This document shows positions 52,832 to 62,631 of a DNA stretch of 64,000 nt, in pieces; within the stretch, counting starts at the first letter, position 1; the number at the start of each line of letters is the position of its first letter. The notes beneath the pieces were generated by a model, which made no database searches, was not told the DNA's origin, and saw nothing but the letters and a program-made list of their open reading frames with translations. The translations under genes were made by a program, and so were the position numbers. The stretch covers positions 1,394,001 to 1,458,000 of the forward strand of contig NC_011761.1 in NCBI RefSeq assembly GCF_000021485.1, given 5' to 3'. The DNA is from Acidithiobacillus ferrooxidans ATCC 23270. GTDB taxonomy: Bacteria > Pseudomonadota > Gammaproteobacteria > Acidithiobacillales > Acidithiobacillaceae.

Positions 52832-54505
52832 ATGTCTGACAACCGCAGAAGCAAGACCATCACGCAGGGCGTGCAGCGCTCGCCCAACCGGGCCCTGCTG
52901 CGTGCGGTGGGGTTTGGTGATTGGGACTTCGACAAGCCTATCGTCGGCGTGGCGAACGCGCACAGCAGCATCACGCCTTGCAATATCGGTATCGGCGTGC
53001 TTGCCGCCCGTGCGGAAGCGGCGCTCAAATCGGCTGGTGCCATGCCGCAAACGTTTGGCACCATCACCATTTCCGATGGTATTTCGATGGGTACCGCCGG
53101 CATGAAATATTCGCTGGTGTCACGCGAAGTGATTGCCGACTCCATTGAAACGGTGTGTCAGGGCCAGAGCATGGACGGCGTGCTCGCCCTCGGCGGCTGC
53201 GATAAGAACATGCCGGGCGCAATGATCGCCATCGCCCGCATGAACATTCCGGCCATTTTCGTTTATGGCGGCACCATCAAGCCGGGCCACTACCGGGGCC
53301 AAGATCTGACCATCATGAGCGCCTTTGAGGCGGTGGGGCAACACACCGTCCATAAAATTGACGACGAAGAACTGCTGGAAATCGAGCGTCGCGCCTGCCC
53401 TGGCGCGGGCTCCTGCGGCGGCATGTATACCGCCAACACCATGTCTTCCATCTTCGAAGCCATGGGCATGAGCTTGCCGTACTCCTCCACCATGGCGGCG
53501 GAGGATGCAGAAAAGGCGGAGAGTGCGGCACAGTCCGCAGAGGTATTGGTAAGCGCCATCCGAAAACAAATCCTGCCGCGCCAGATATTGACGCGGCAGG
53601 CGTTTGAAAACGCCATTGCGGTGGCCATGGCCGTGGGCGGCTCCACCAACGCGGTATTACACCTGTTGGCCATTGCGCATGCGGCACAGGTACCACTCAC
53701 CCTTGATGATTTCGAGGCCATGCGCGAGCGTGTGCCGGTACTCTGCGACCTGAAACCATCGGGCCGTTACGTCTCTACCGATCTGCATCGGGCGGGCGGC
53801 ATTCCCCAGGTGATGAAAATATTGCTCGCCCACGGCGTGTTACACGGCGATGCGCTGACCATCAGCGGTCAGACGCTTGCGGAAGTTTTACAGGATGTGC
53901 CGAGCGAAGCGCGTACGGATCAGGAGGTGATACGTCCGTGGAATAATCCCATTTATGCCCAAGGGCACCTTGCCATCCTGAAGGGCAATCTTGCGCCCGA
54001 GGGCGCGGTGGCGAAAACCACCGGCTTCATGGCGCACAAAATCACCGGTCCGGCACGGGTTTTTGAATCCGAGGAGTCGTGCATGGAAGCGATCCTGGCG
54101 CAGAAAATCAAGCCCGGCGATGTCGTGGTCATCCGCTACGAAGGGCCCAAGGGCGGACCCGGTATGCGCGAAATGTTATCCCCCACCTCGGCGATCATCG
54201 GCGAAGGATTGGGCGATTCGGTTGGCCTTATTACTGACGGCCGCTTTTCCGGCGCCACATACGGCATGGTAGTCGGTCATGTCGCGCCGGAAGCCGCAGT
54301 GGGGGGCACGATCGCACTAGTCATCGAGGGAGACTCGGTGACTATAGACGCCGGACAGCGTTTGCTGCAACTCAACGTGTCTGATGAAGAAATCGGACGC
54401 CGCCGCGCCGTCTGGCAAGCACCCGCACCGCGCCACACGCGCGGCGTTTTGGCGAAGTACGCCAAATTGGTTTCCTCGGCCAGTAAGGGGGCCGTAACAG
54501 ATTGA
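52832..54505 (+). CDS. ilvD: Dihydroxy-acid dehydratase IlvD
   Basis: The 557-residue Fe-S enzyme acts in branched-chain amino-acid synthesis. Typical motifs are [58 protein letters not shown] and [13 protein letters not shown]. The second of two adjacent ATGs is chosen because AGGAGG (52819-52824) then lies 7 bases upstream. The gene is convergent with sua5, with a gap of 3 bases and no visible terminator. Confidence 0.96.
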   Translation: MSDNRRSKTITQGVQRSPNRALLRAVGFGDWDFDKPIVGVANAHSSITPCNIGIGVLAARAEAALKSAGAMPQTFGTITISDGISMGTAGMKYSLVSREVIADSIETVCQGQSMDGVLALGGCDKNMPGAMIAIARMNIPAIFVYGGTIKPGHYRGQDLTIMSAFEAVGQHTVHKIDDEELLEIERRACPGAGSCGGMYTANTMSSIFEAMGMSLPYSSTMAAEDAEKAESAAQSAEVLVSAIRKQILPRQILTRQAFENAIAVAMAVGGSTNAVLHLLAIAHAAQVPLTLDDFEAMRERVPVLCDLKPSGRYVSTDLHRAGGIPQVMKILLAHGVLHGDALTISGQTLAEVLQDVPSEARTDQEVIRPWNNPIYAQGHLAILKGNLAPEGAVAKTTGFMAHKITGPARVFESEESCMEAILAQKIKPGDVVVIRYEGPKGGPGMREMLSPTSAIIGEGLGDSVGLITDGRFSGATYGMVVGHVAPEAAVGGTIALVIEGDSVTIDAGQRLLQLNVSDEEIGRRRAVWQAPAPRHTRGVLAKYAKLVSSASKGAVTD

Positions 54506-54508
54506 ACG

Positions 54509-55495
54509 TTAGAAACGAAAGGTCGTATGCGCTGATGCGGCGCGCGCCAGTCGGTCGCTTACTGCCTGCCAGTCGGCACCGCTGGGTGGTGCCTCAATCA
54601 GCAGACCATCGAGCCCTTGCTGATCCAGAGCGCGCAACTGCGCGTAGAGTTCGCGGGCCCACCCTGCCGGATGCGGCGGCATATGGTGCCGGAGGCAGGA
54701 TTCGGGCAACTGCGTGGCGGGCATCGCCAGCACCCCGACGCGTTGCCCCTGCCTGAGGCGCCGGCATATTTCCGCTTTCAGATGCCCCGTCGGCACCAAG
54801 TAGAGAGGGGTTCTTGGGGCGTAATGGGAGCGCAACATCCCCGGCGCCCGCAGCGCATCATTTCCCTGCGGAATGACGGGCTGCTCCAGGACCGCTTCGA
54901 TCTCGGCAAGCGTAATCGCGCCGGGACGCAGCAGCCGGGGCTGATGCCCGCTCAGGTCGAGAATGGTGGACTCGATGCCCACCCGGCAGGGCCCGCCGTC
55001 CAGGATGAAGTCCATGGCATCGCCCAGTTCCTCGCGCACATGTGCTACGGTGGTGGGGCTTACCTGGCCAAAGCGGTTGGCCGAAGGGGCGGCGATGCCG
55101 CCGCTGAAAGCTTCGAGCAGCATCAGGGCGAGGGGATGATCGGGAACCCGCAGTCCTACCGTATCCTGACCACCGGTGACCCTATCGGGCACGCGGCAGG
55201 CACGGTGCAGAATCAAGGTAAGTGGACCTGGCCAATAACGCCGCGCGAGGACGAAGGCCGCTGGCGGGATATCCCTGGACCATTGACTAAGGTGATCGCG
55301 CCGTGCCATATGCACGATCAGCGGGTGATCAGCCGGTCTACCCTTCGCCGCGAAAATGCGGGCCACGGCGGCGGGGTTTTCCGCATCGGCCCCGAGGCCG
55401 TAGACGGTCTCCGTGGGGAAGACGACGAGGCCGCCGCTGCGCAGGATCTCCGCAGCCCGCTGCATGGCGGCGAGCAATTTCTTACTCGAAGGCAT
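54509..55495 (-). CDS. Threonylcarbamoyl-AMP synthase (Sua5/TsaC family)
   Basis: The 328-residue protein makes the threonylcarbamoyl-AMP intermediate for tRNA t6A. The YrdC domain shows VVFPTETVYGLGADA, KGRPADHPLIVHM, PGPLTLIL and APSANRFGQVSPTT. A C-terminal Sua5 domain (after LRPGAITL) follows, with the APGMLRSHYAPRTPL linker. Length fits Sua5 rather than short TsaC. It is last in the run bioD, 64-residue gene, sua5. Confidence 0.93.
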   Translation of the reverse strand: MPSSKKLLAAMQRAAEILRSGGLVVFPTETVYGLGADAENPAAVARIFAAKGRPADHPLIVHMARRDHLSQWSRDIPPAAFVLARRYWPGPLTLILHRACRVPDRVTGGQDTVGLRVPDHPLALMLLEAFSGGIAAPSANRFGQVSPTTVAHVREELGDAMDFILDGGPCRVGIESTILDLSGHQPRLLRPGAITLAEIEAVLEQPVIPQGNDALRAPGMLRSHYAPRTPLYLVPTGHLKAEICRRLRQGQRVGVLAMPATQLPESCLRHHMPPHPAGWARELYAQLRALDQQGLDGLLIEAPPSGADWQAVSDRLARAASAHTTFRF

Positions 55496-55498
55496 GGT

Positions 55499-55693
55499 TT
55501 AGTTGCTCCCCGCCGCGGCTGGCAGCGCCGAACGCGGGTCATAAGAGGACCACTCCAACCGCTGCCGGTGGAGTCTCAGCCAGACAGTGTTCCGGCCAAT
55601 AAAGACCAAATTTGGGTTGTAGGCGAGCGGGTGTATCTCTTTGTCTTCAGCCAGAGCCCTGTTCACATCGCATAGAATGGCCCTCTGATTCAT
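55499..55693 (-). CDS. Small hypothetical protein between bioD and sua5
   Basis: A 64-residue frame whose ATG overlaps the bioD stop (ATGA). The sequence is polar with two strand-like pieces (NPNLVFIGRNTVWLRLH, RLEWSSYDPRSALP). No family recognised. The overlap and the 3-base distance to sua5 support it being real. Confidence 0.5.
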   Translation of the reverse strand: MNQRAILCDVNRALAEDKEIHPLAYNPNLVFIGRNTVWLRLHRQRLEWSSYDPRSALPAAAGSN

Positions 55694-56478
55694 TTCTGCG
55701 CCGCACAGTTTGCGGTGATGGGAGGGGTTGCTTTTGGCGCGGTATGGGCGGCTGCAAGCCGGCTGGCAAGGCCATGAAGAAACGGACCAATGCCCATCCA
55801 CGTGGTGGCGTGGTGCCCCGACCGATGCGGTATTCGCTCTACCGGACAGTCCAGCCAGCATGCCAAATCTGCGGCATTATCCAAGAGCGGATCGATCACC
55901 GGCCCCGTCTGGTTCAGCACCACGCCAACCAGTGGTAATGCCCGGTGCTGTAATACCTCCACAGTGAGCAGGGTGTGGTTGATGACGCCGAGGCGATCGG
56001 CGGCTACTACCAGCACAGGCAGCCGCAGTGCGGCGGCCAAGTCGGCGTTGGTGGTTCCCGCCGCCAGCGGGGAGAGCAGGCCGCCAGCCCCTTCCACTAG
56101 CAAGAAGTCGTCTGCGCCAATGCCCGACTGGCAAGCGGTTACCAGTTGATCCAGAGTCAGCGTCCGACCTTCCAGGGCAGCAGCCCGCTCCGGTGAGAGC
56201 GCCGCCCGCAGTGGATAAGCACAAACCTGTTGCAGCGATTCGGTACTGTCCGCAGCCTTCCAGAGCGCGGCCGCGTCCTGGGGCAGCAGGCCATCCTCGC
56301 CCGAGGCACACCCCGATTCCACCGGTTTGCGCGGGCGCACCGATAGGCCCCGCTGCACCAGGAGACGGGTCAGTGCCACCGCCACCCAGGTTTTGCCGAC
56401 GCCCGTGTCAGTACCAGTGACAAATAGTCCGGTGAGGCCCGCCATATCCAGCTCAACGGCGTGCTGAATGCTTTTCAT
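55690..56478 (-). CDS. bioD: Dethiobiotin synthetase BioD
   Basis: The 262-residue ATP-dependent enzyme closes the ureido ring in biotin synthesis. The P-loop GLFVTGTDTGVGKTWVA is at residues ~15-32, followed by RKPVESGC, LVEGAGGLLSPLA and VVADRLGVINHTLLTVE. The ATG at 56478 overlaps the stop of the aldolase-like gene (ATGA); the ATG at 56445 would remove 11 residues and also fits the family. Confidence 0.92.
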   Translation of the reverse strand: MKSIQHAVELDMAGLTGLFVTGTDTGVGKTWVAVALTRLLVQRGLSVRPRKPVESGCASGEDGLLPQDAAALWKAADSTESLQQVCAYPLRAALSPERAAALEGRTLTLDQLVTACQSGIGADDFLLVEGAGGLLSPLAAGTTNADLAAALRLPVLVVAADRLGVINHTLLTVEVLQHRALPLVGVVLNQTGPVIDPLLDNAADLACWLDCPVERIPHRSGHHATTWMGIGPFLHGLASRLAAAHTAPKATPPITANCAAQK

Positions 56479-57656
56479 AAGCTTTCCATGGCGTAGTCGA
56501 TGCTGATTTCTCTGTCGGCCACAGGTAGGAAACGCCGGTTGGTGAAGGCTGTATAGTCAGGATGCCTGTGGTAGGAATCAATCACTTCCGGTGCCGCAAA
56601 ACGTACCCGCCAGCAGTAGCGGTATTGAGCGTGTTCTTTCATCGCCTTACCCGTAATCACTGACCGCACTCCAGGAATGGTGCTCAGCGCTTGCTGCCCC
56701 TCACTCATCATCGCAGCCACTTCCTTTTCAGAAATGCCAATAACATTGTGGATGATCAGGTGTTCCACGGGTGCCCACGGACGACAGCATGCCAATACCT
56801 CAGCAGCCCGCCCGGCAGCACCCAACACGCGCATACATCGTTCAGCCTTAGCACTGATTGCCGCACCAACGCTCTGAACCAAATCCAGGTAACCAGCACC
56901 CGGCGCTGACCTTGCCCGTGCGCGGATCGCCGCATTCGCAGCTTCAGCCAACGCTGTAAAACAGTTGATCTTGGCCACGCCGTGGACAATGAGTCGCCGA
57001 AATTGGTCATCGTCGAGCCGGACCCTGCAGTGGATTGACAGCGGAATACCAAGCGCCTGGTTGATGCTGCGAAGCCGTTGGATATCCAGCTTGGCTTTAC
57101 TGTTTGGACAACTCTGTTCCACCCGAATGGACACCTCGAGGAAGTCTACTCCCGTGCGTTCGACAAAGCCTTTTGCCTCGGCCACTGTGGTGGAAGGTAA
57201 CGCGGCGGTATGCCATTGGGCGTTTATATCCATTGCATCAGTGAGATAACTCAAGCTCCCTTCGACAGGCACCCCGCAGGCATGGGCCATCTCGACTACA
57301 GTCTTCGTATGCGCCAGGTTATCGGAAAAAGTCGACTGGGAGGCGTCCATCATCACGCTGTTGCAGCCCAGGCGGATGGCCCGCACCGCCGCTTCCAGGT
57401 TTGCCCCACGGTCAAGATGAAGGGCCACGGGTACCGAGCTACGGCGTGCCGCTGCCTCTACCCCTGACATCAGCAGTTCGAAGTCATAGTGTTCCAGTTG
57501 CGACTCAGCTAGAGAGAGGATTACGGGTGCGCGAGACCGCTCGGCAGCGGCCATGACGCCCTCCACGAACTCCAGATTCACGACGTCGAAAGCACCTACC
57601 GCGTATCCGTGCGCATAGGCATGGTTCAGAAGATCTTTCATGTGCACCAAAGGCAT
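56475..57656 (-). CDS. Class II aldolase-like protein fused to a Dabb domain, metal site degenerate
   Basis: The start at 57656 (MPLVHMKDLLNHAYAHGYAVGAFDV) fits the class II fructose-bisphosphate aldolase family. The barrel is visible through VALHLDRG, NSVMMDASQSTFSDN and KINCFTALAEAA. Of the three zinc histidines, the one in LDH is Arg (HLDRG), the one normally in GTxHG is lost (SIRVEQS), and only PLSIH remains. The phosphate-binding GxSG loop is also replaced (HCRVR). After ~300 residues a Dabb-like domain follows (YRYCWRVRFAAPEVIDSYHRHPDYTAF pattern, split here by description). It lies 125 bases downstream of cbbO. Aldolase activity is doubtful. Confidence 0.75.
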   Translation of the reverse strand: MPLVHMKDLLNHAYAHGYAVGAFDVVNLEFVEGVMAAAERSRAPVILSLAESQLEHYDFELLMSGVEAAARRSSVPVALHLDRGANLEAAVRAIRLGCNSVMMDASQSTFSDNLAHTKTVVEMAHACGVPVEGSLSYLTDAMDINAQWHTAALPSTTVAEAKGFVERTGVDFLEVSIRVEQSCPNSKAKLDIQRLRSINQALGIPLSIHCRVRLDDDQFRRLIVHGVAKINCFTALAEAANAAIRARARSAPGAGYLDLVQSVGAAISAKAERCMRVLGAAGRAAEVLACCRPWAPVEHLIIHNVIGISEKEVAAMMSEGQQALSTIPGVRSVITGKAMKEHAQYRYCWRVRFAAPEVIDSYHRHPDYTAFTNRRFLPVADREISIDYAMESL

Positions 57657-57781
57657 AACGCTACCCTCCGAATAAATCCTATACGGAAAGATTTCCGTTC
57701 TGACCGTCGCATCACAGGATCTACCCCCTGTAATGCCTGACACTGCACAAATCGCTCACCCTTCATCGCGCGGCAGGTTTT

Positions 57782-60133
57782 TCATCGGGTGAGTCCCATG
57801 TAAAGGATCGGCAGCTTTTCTGGCAGCCTCTGCACGTGATCCAGAACCACATAGTTCTTTGCGCCAAAAATGCGGGATACATACTGGTCGGCTCTGGGAT
57901 CAAGACTCAGGCAGTAGGGCGCGATGCCGGCTTGGGTCAGATCTTCCACCGCTTTCCTGGCGTCATATCGCAGGTATTGGGGATCGCGCACATCGTTATC
58001 CGCCGGCTCACCGTCGGTGATCACCAGCAACAGTTTTTTGTTGCTGGGCTGACGTTTCAAAATCGAGCCGGCATGACGGATCGCCGCGCCCATGCGCGTG
58101 GATAACTGTCCGCTCATACCCGCCAGGCGGGATTTGGCCTGATCGTTGTAAGACGCACCGAAATCCTTGTAGCGAAAATATTCCACATCGTGGCGGCCGT
58201 TTGAATCGAATCCATGAATGGCGAAGGGGTCGCCGATCTTGTCGAGGGCATCGGCGAGCAGCACCGTGGCCTCACGTGCCAGTTGTAACACGGTGCTGTT
58301 CGAACCCAGCACCGGGTCATTGGTAGATTCGGATAAGTCGATCAGCAGCAGCACCGAGAGATCACGCACCTTGCGCACATTGCGCATCATGATGCGCGGA
58401 TCGGGCTGCTCGCCCATACGCATCTCGATCATGGCGCGCACAGCGGCGTTCAGGTCGATTTCGTCGCCATCTTCCTGCTTGCGCAGGCGCTGCACCCCTT
58501 GCGGCTGCAATGCTTCGATCAGAAACTTGAGTCGGCCGATGATAGGTTTGTGCTTGGCTACAATTTCATGGATGGTCTCCAACGTGCCACTCTTGGCACG
58601 CTTTTCCAGTACGGTGCACCACTCTGGGCGCTCCAACTGCATCTGGTAGTCCCACTCCGGGTAATGGTAGGGATCCGGCGGTGGCTCGCGCCCCTCCTGC
58701 TGGTTCAGACTGGTGGGTTCCTCGTCGCGGAAAAATTCGCTGGATAGCACCCATATTTCGTTCGCGTCGTCGCCTGCGCCGGGCACGTCGAGGGCGTTGA
58801 CCATTTCCATCACGCTGACGTACTTGCGGATTTGCTGTGTGGTGACGCCGGCGATTACCTGCCCGTCTGCGCGGATATCCTCGAACTCCCACATATAACG
58901 GTTGTCATCGCGGTAGGGGATATCCGGCACATCAGTAGTGGCTGAATAGGCCACACCGAGCTGCAGCATTTCCGCGGCAAGGCGCAGCCCGACCTCTCGC
59001 GACCATTCGGTGGAGACCAGCCGTTCCTGTTGCTCGCTGAATATCTGGCGACCCATCGCCACCCAAGGATGGTCATCGCGGTAATCCGGGTCTAGTAGTG
59101 CATGCGCCAGACGCGCCATCAAGGACGCGGCTTCATTGCCAGACGCGGGCGTTGCCGTGTGCAGCGGCAACCAAATGTGCCTGAGGCCAGGAAATTGCTT
59201 GAGGGCAATGGTTTCCACGCGCGCATCTTCGATCAGGCCAATAAGCGCACTCTGCAATGTACTTAGCCCAGTGCTGTCGAATTGGTCTGTGGTGTATACC
59301 TGATGGCAGGCCGCGTGGGCGGCACTGGCGCGGTATAGCTCAATGCCGTGAATGTGCGTTTCCTCACCTGACGGTGCCTGCCACACCAGATCATCATACG
59401 CATCGGGGAGATGTATGATGTACCCCTCGATCGAGGGGCGGTAGCCTTCGCGCTGCTCGAAGTCGCCGCTGGTGGGACGCATGAAGAAATCGCGGCCCCA
59501 TAGCGCGCGCAAATACATGCTGATGCGGCGCTGCACATCGATGAACAGTGTGCCCTTGCGTTCTTTTTGCAGTACGCCGATGGATTCCGGGCTTTCCAGC
59601 GCGAAATATTTTGCCTGGCCGTCGAAGTCGGTCTTGTGCGCCTGCGCGCCCCACAGCGCCCAGCGCCGCAGCCCGCCCAGGGTAAGCTGGCCCAGAAGTG
59701 TGCTGAGGTGATCCAGCATCGGACGCACGCCGCGCGGAGCTTGCGCGAGCAGGGTGTCGAGCAAGTGCAAATAGCCACGGAACAGCTCCGGATCACCCAG
59801 CCGCGCAGCCGCCACGGGACTGCTGGAAAACATCGCGGCAATGACGGTAGCGCTGGTCTTGGAGTACATCTTGATGGCGGCGGCCAGCATTTCGCGGACG
59901 GCATCTTCGCCCAGTTCGTGCGCCACCGCCGGTGCGCTCTGAATGAACGACACCACTAGATCAGTGCCGCGTCCCAGGGATTTCAGGCTGGTCGCGCCAT
60001 TCAAATAGTAATTTTCCAGTCCACGCGGGGTGAATACTCGCGCTGCCTCATCCCAGGAGGCACGCAGCACTTCGACGGCGTGCTCCCCGAGTTCGGCCAA
60101 TATGTCCTGGTACTTTTCGAGTTCGACCGCCAT
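57782..60133 (-). CDS. cbbO: CbbO-type RuBisCO activase subunit (VWA domain)
   Basis: The 783-residue protein has a long helical N-terminal region and a C-terminal von Willebrand A domain (about 590-783). Its intact MIDAS motif is LLLIDLSESTND (DxSxS). With CbbQ it removes inhibitory sugar phosphates from form I RuBisCO. It follows cbbQ by 15 bases, as in other alpha-carboxysome bacteria. The NorD protein of denitrification is a relative, but context decides for CbbO. Confidence 0.9.
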   Translation of the reverse strand: MAVELEKYQDILAELGEHAVEVLRASWDEAARVFTPRGLENYYLNGATSLKSLGRGTDLVVSFIQSAPAVAHELGEDAVREMLAAAIKMYSKTSATVIAAMFSSSPVAAARLGDPELFRGYLHLLDTLLAQAPRGVRPMLDHLSTLLGQLTLGGLRRWALWGAQAHKTDFDGQAKYFALESPESIGVLQKERKGTLFIDVQRRISMYLRALWGRDFFMRPTSGDFEQREGYRPSIEGYIIHLPDAYDDLVWQAPSGEETHIHGIELYRASAAHAACHQVYTTDQFDSTGLSTLQSALIGLIEDARVETIALKQFPGLRHIWLPLHTATPASGNEAASLMARLAHALLDPDYRDDHPWVAMGRQIFSEQQERLVSTEWSREVGLRLAAEMLQLGVAYSATTDVPDIPYRDDNRYMWEFEDIRADGQVIAGVTTQQIRKYVSVMEMVNALDVPGAGDDANEIWVLSSEFFRDEEPTSLNQQEGREPPPDPYHYPEWDYQMQLERPEWCTVLEKRAKSGTLETIHEIVAKHKPIIGRLKFLIEALQPQGVQRLRKQEDGDEIDLNAAVRAMIEMRMGEQPDPRIMMRNVRKVRDLSVLLLIDLSESTNDPVLGSNSTVLQLAREATVLLADALDKIGDPFAIHGFDSNGRHDVEYFRYKDFGASYNDQAKSRLAGMSGQLSTRMGAAIRHAGSILKRQPSNKKLLLVITDGEPADNDVRDPQYLRYDARKAVEDLTQAGIAPYCLSLDPRADQYVSRIFGAKNYVVLDHVQRLPEKLPILYMGLTR

Positions 60134-60148
60134 TTTCGGCTCCGGATA

Positions 60149-60952
60149 TCAGAAAAAAGTACTCACCGCCGCGTCAAGCGCATCGCGCATGTCGGGATCA
60201 TCGGTGATCGGGCGCACCAACGTCATGTGGCACGCCGCCAGGGGTTCCACACCTTTGGTAATGAGACTGCCAGCGTAGATCAGCATGCGTGTGGAGATAC
60301 CCTCGTCGAGACCATGTCCCTTGAGGTTGCGCGCGCGTTCGGCGATGGACACCAGCTTGCCGGCGATTTCAACGCTGACGCCGGTTTCGTGGGCGACGAT
60401 CTCGGTTTCTATGTCGTGTGCAGGATAGTTGAAATCCAGTGCACCGAAACGCTGTTTGGTAGACTGTTTCAGGTCTTTCATCAGACTCTGATAGCCCGGG
60501 TTGTAGGAAATTACTATCTGGAAATCGGGATGGGCCTGCACCAGTTCGCCCTTCTTCTCCAGCGGCAGCACACGCCGCGCGTCGGTGAGCGGGTGGATCA
60601 CCACCGTGGTGTCCTGGCGGGCTTCCACCACTTCGTCGAGATAGCAGATGGCTCCAAAACGCGCGGCAATGGCCAGTGGGCCGTCCTGCCAGCGGGTGCC
60701 GGAAGCGTCGAGCAAGAAACGGCCGACCAGGTCGGATGCCGTCATATCTTCGTTACACGCCACAGTGATCAGTGGCTTACCCAGTTTCCACGCCATGTAT
60801 TCAATAAAGCGCGTTTTCCCGCAGCCTGTGGGTCCTTTCAGCATCATTGGCATGCGTACCGAATAGGCGGCTTCGTACAGGTCGACTTCGTCGGCTACGG
60901 TGCGGTAATAAGGCATATTACGAACGAGATATTGATCAATTTCTGGTGACAT
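60149..60952 (-). CDS. cbbQ: CbbQ-type MoxR AAA+ ATPase, RuBisCO activase
   Basis: The 267-residue protein has Walker [16 protein letters not shown] (near residue 37), [16 protein letters not shown], Walker [13 protein letters not shown] and sensor region [12 protein letters not shown]. CbbQ forms a hexamer that binds one CbbO and remodels inhibited RuBisCO. AGGAGT lies before the ATG. It is 31 bases downstream of mcdB. Confidence 0.94.
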   Translation of the reverse strand: MSPEIDQYLVRNMPYYRTVADEVDLYEAAYSVRMPMMLKGPTGCGKTRFIEYMAWKLGKPLITVACNEDMTASDLVGRFLLDASGTRWQDGPLAIAARFGAICYLDEVVEARQDTTVVIHPLTDARRVLPLEKKGELVQAHPDFQIVISYNPGYQSLMKDLKQSTKQRFGALDFNYPAHDIETEIVAHETGVSVEIAGKLVSIAERARNLKGHGLDEGISTRMLIYAGSLITKGVEPLAACHMTLVRPITDDPDMRDALDAAVSTFF

Positions 60953-60982
60953 TTTTCACTCCTGAAGCCAAAAATGAGGCGT

Positions 60983-61237
60983 TTAATCTGGCCAAACCCG
61001 ACGCGGGTGCAGCCTCTGCTGATGTTCTGAGCGAGGTGCAGAGGGCCGTTTTTCCTCAGTGGAGTTCGATAATGGCGGAGGCTTCTCGCCCGGACGGACC
61101 GTGCTCAGACCATTCGGTTGGGCGTCTGGTGCCGCAGCAGCACACGCGTCTACTATCGGTGCCGACTTTTCGACTTGCTGCGCTTGAACCTGGCGTACCC
61201 CTTGCGCCAGTTTGGATCCCAATTTCTTCACAGGCAT
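60983..61237 (-). CDS. mcdB: McdB-like carboxysome positioning adaptor
   Basis: The 84-residue protein is basic, rich in Gln, Ala, Pro and Ser, and looks mostly disordered. It ends HPRRVWPD, with a single tryptophan three residues from the end, as alpha-type McdB proteins have. Its ATG lies within the last codons of mcdA (10-base overlap). McdB links the McdA ATPase to the carboxysome so that carboxysomes spread over the nucleoid. The call rests on position, size and composition. Confidence 0.75.
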   Translation of the reverse strand: MPVKKLGSKLAQGVRQVQAQQVEKSAPIVDACAAAAPDAQPNGLSTVRPGEKPPPLSNSTEEKRPSAPRSEHQQRLHPRRVWPD

Positions 61238-61863
61238 AAGACCTCCTCAATGATCGCTTCCATATCCGCTACGGCTGCTTGGGCGCGTTTGCCCAGTCCG
61301 TAGACGCTTACCCCTTCAACCGCAGCACTGCGGTAAGCCGCACGCCGCTGCATGCCGGCCTGCAATATCGGTACGTCAAACTCCGCCAGGGCCTCGCGCA
61401 TGGCGCGGGACAGGGCATTACGCGATTCCAGTTGATTCAGCACCAGGCCTGCACGCAAGCCTGGATTCAAGCGCCGGACTCCGCCCAGCGCTGCCGCCAT
61501 CCCCACGCTGGCCCACAGATCAATCGGGGAGGGCAACACCGGAATTAATATCACCTGAACCGAGCGCATCATCGCGGCGACCACGTCACCCTGAATGGCG
61601 GGCGGGCAGTCCACCACCACGTAGCGGTAGGTGTATGCCAGTTGCGCAATGGTAGCGAAGGGATCACGACCAGCCTGCGCCACCGGCGGCAGTCCGGCGC
61701 TACCATCTGCCATGGCGACCCACTGACTGATCGAACCCTGAGGATCGGCATCTATCAGGTGAGTAGAACCCCGCCGAGCCAAGCCCGCCGCGAGATTCAA
61801 CGCCAGAGTGGTTTTGCCGGTACCACCCTTTTGGTTGATTACCGCGATGATGCTGTCCGCCAT
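61228..61863 (-). CDS. mcdA: ParA/MinD-family ATPase McdA for carboxysome positioning
   Basis: The 211-residue protein has the deviant Walker A KGGTGKTT (residues ~12-19), LIDADPQGS and VVDCPPAIQGD. It lacks the N-terminal extension of plasmid ParA proteins. Small ParA-type ATPases at this place in cso operons distribute carboxysomes on the nucleoid. It lies between acRAF and mcdB. Confidence 0.92.
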   Translation of the reverse strand: MADSIIAVINQKGGTGKTTLALNLAAGLARRGSTHLIDADPQGSISQWVAMADGSAGLPPVAQAGRDPFATIAQLAYTYRYVVVDCPPAIQGDVVAAMMRSVQVILIPVLPSPIDLWASVGMAAALGGVRRLNPGLRAGLVLNQLESRNALSRAMREALAEFDVPILQAGMQRRAAYRSAAVEGVSVYGLGKRAQAAVADMEAIIEEVLCL

Positions 61864-61899
61864 GCTTGCCCCTGGTGCCGATTCTATCGGTCCGCCGGT

Positions 61900-62178
61900 T
61901 TAGGTTCTTGCCGTAGCGGCCAGCGCTTCCATCTCGCCAGTGAATCTGGAGTTGCGCTCGGTCAGCTCAGCCCGACCTTCGGCATCAATACTGATGTTGA
62001 CGTAGGTTTTCCCGAAGCTCACATTCGGATAGTAGCCCTCGCGTTTGGACAGATCAGCCATTTGATCCAGAAAATGGCGTGTCTGAACGTAACTTCCAAA
62101 CTCAAATCGCCAGTTCAGCGTGGGCAGAAGTTCCTGTGGTCCTGATGAGGCCGCATTCAGATCCTTTACAGCGTTCAT
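61900..62178 (-). CDS. acRAF, RuBisCO assembly factor of the pterin dehydratase fold
   Basis: The 92-residue protein resembles pterin-4a-carbinolamine dehydratase: LNWRFEFGSYVQTRHFLDQMADLSKREGYYPNVSF-type sequence (here in outline), then VNISIDAEGRAELTERN. In alpha-carboxysome operons this homologue helps RuBisCO assembly instead of recycling pterin. The ATG overlaps the upstream stop (ATGA). Confidence 0.85.
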   Translation of the reverse strand: MNAVKDLNAASSGPQELLPTLNWRFEFGSYVQTRHFLDQMADLSKREGYYPNVSFGKTYVNISIDAEGRAELTERNSRFTGEMEALAATART

Positions 62179-62618
62179 GATGTTGCTCCTCGATGCATCT
62201 CGATCAACAGGTGATCCAGGTCGCGCAAGTGACCCAACTCCTCTTGCAGCAGACCGGCGAACAAGGCTTGTAACTCTTCTGCGCGCATGCGGGCGCAGTA
62301 GTGGGCCGCTTCTTCATACAGGCGGATCACGTCGATCTCCAGTCCGCGATCGATCAGTAGCATTTCCTCCAGGGATCGACCCGGACGAATGGGCGGCAGT
62401 TGCGTACCATTGGAAGCAATACCCAATATCAACATGCGCTCAATCAATTGCTGTGCATGTCCGAGCTCTTCTTCCGCATCACGGCGGAAACGGCTACTGT
62501 ATTCCTTCAACTGCCACATGGCGGTCAGGCTGGCCTGGGTGAGATACTGTTGCACGGCGGCCATCTCGGCACTGAGCGCGCGCGTCAGGTAGCCCGTCAT
62601 TCGCGGATCGTTCGCCAT
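62175..62618 (-). CDS. Bacterioferritin-like protein of the carboxysome operon
   Basis: The start at 62618 (MANDPRMTGYLTRAL) gives 147 residues. The four-helix ferritin-like fold shows EMAAVQQYLTQASL, EEELGHAQQLIERMLILG, YEEAAHYCARMR and LLQEELGHLRDLDHLL, with the E...ExxH metal-ligand pattern twice. Such genes lie between csoS1B and acRAF in other alpha-carboxysome operons; the role may be iron or redox protection. Confidence 0.88.
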   Translation of the reverse strand: MANDPRMTGYLTRALSAEMAAVQQYLTQASLTAMWQLKEYSSRFRRDAEEELGHAQQLIERMLILGIASNGTQLPPIRPGRSLEEMLLIDRGLEIDVIRLYEEAAHYCARMRAEELQALFAGLLQEELGHLRDLDHLLIEMHRGATS

Positions 62619-62631
62619 GGCCGCGCCGGCG

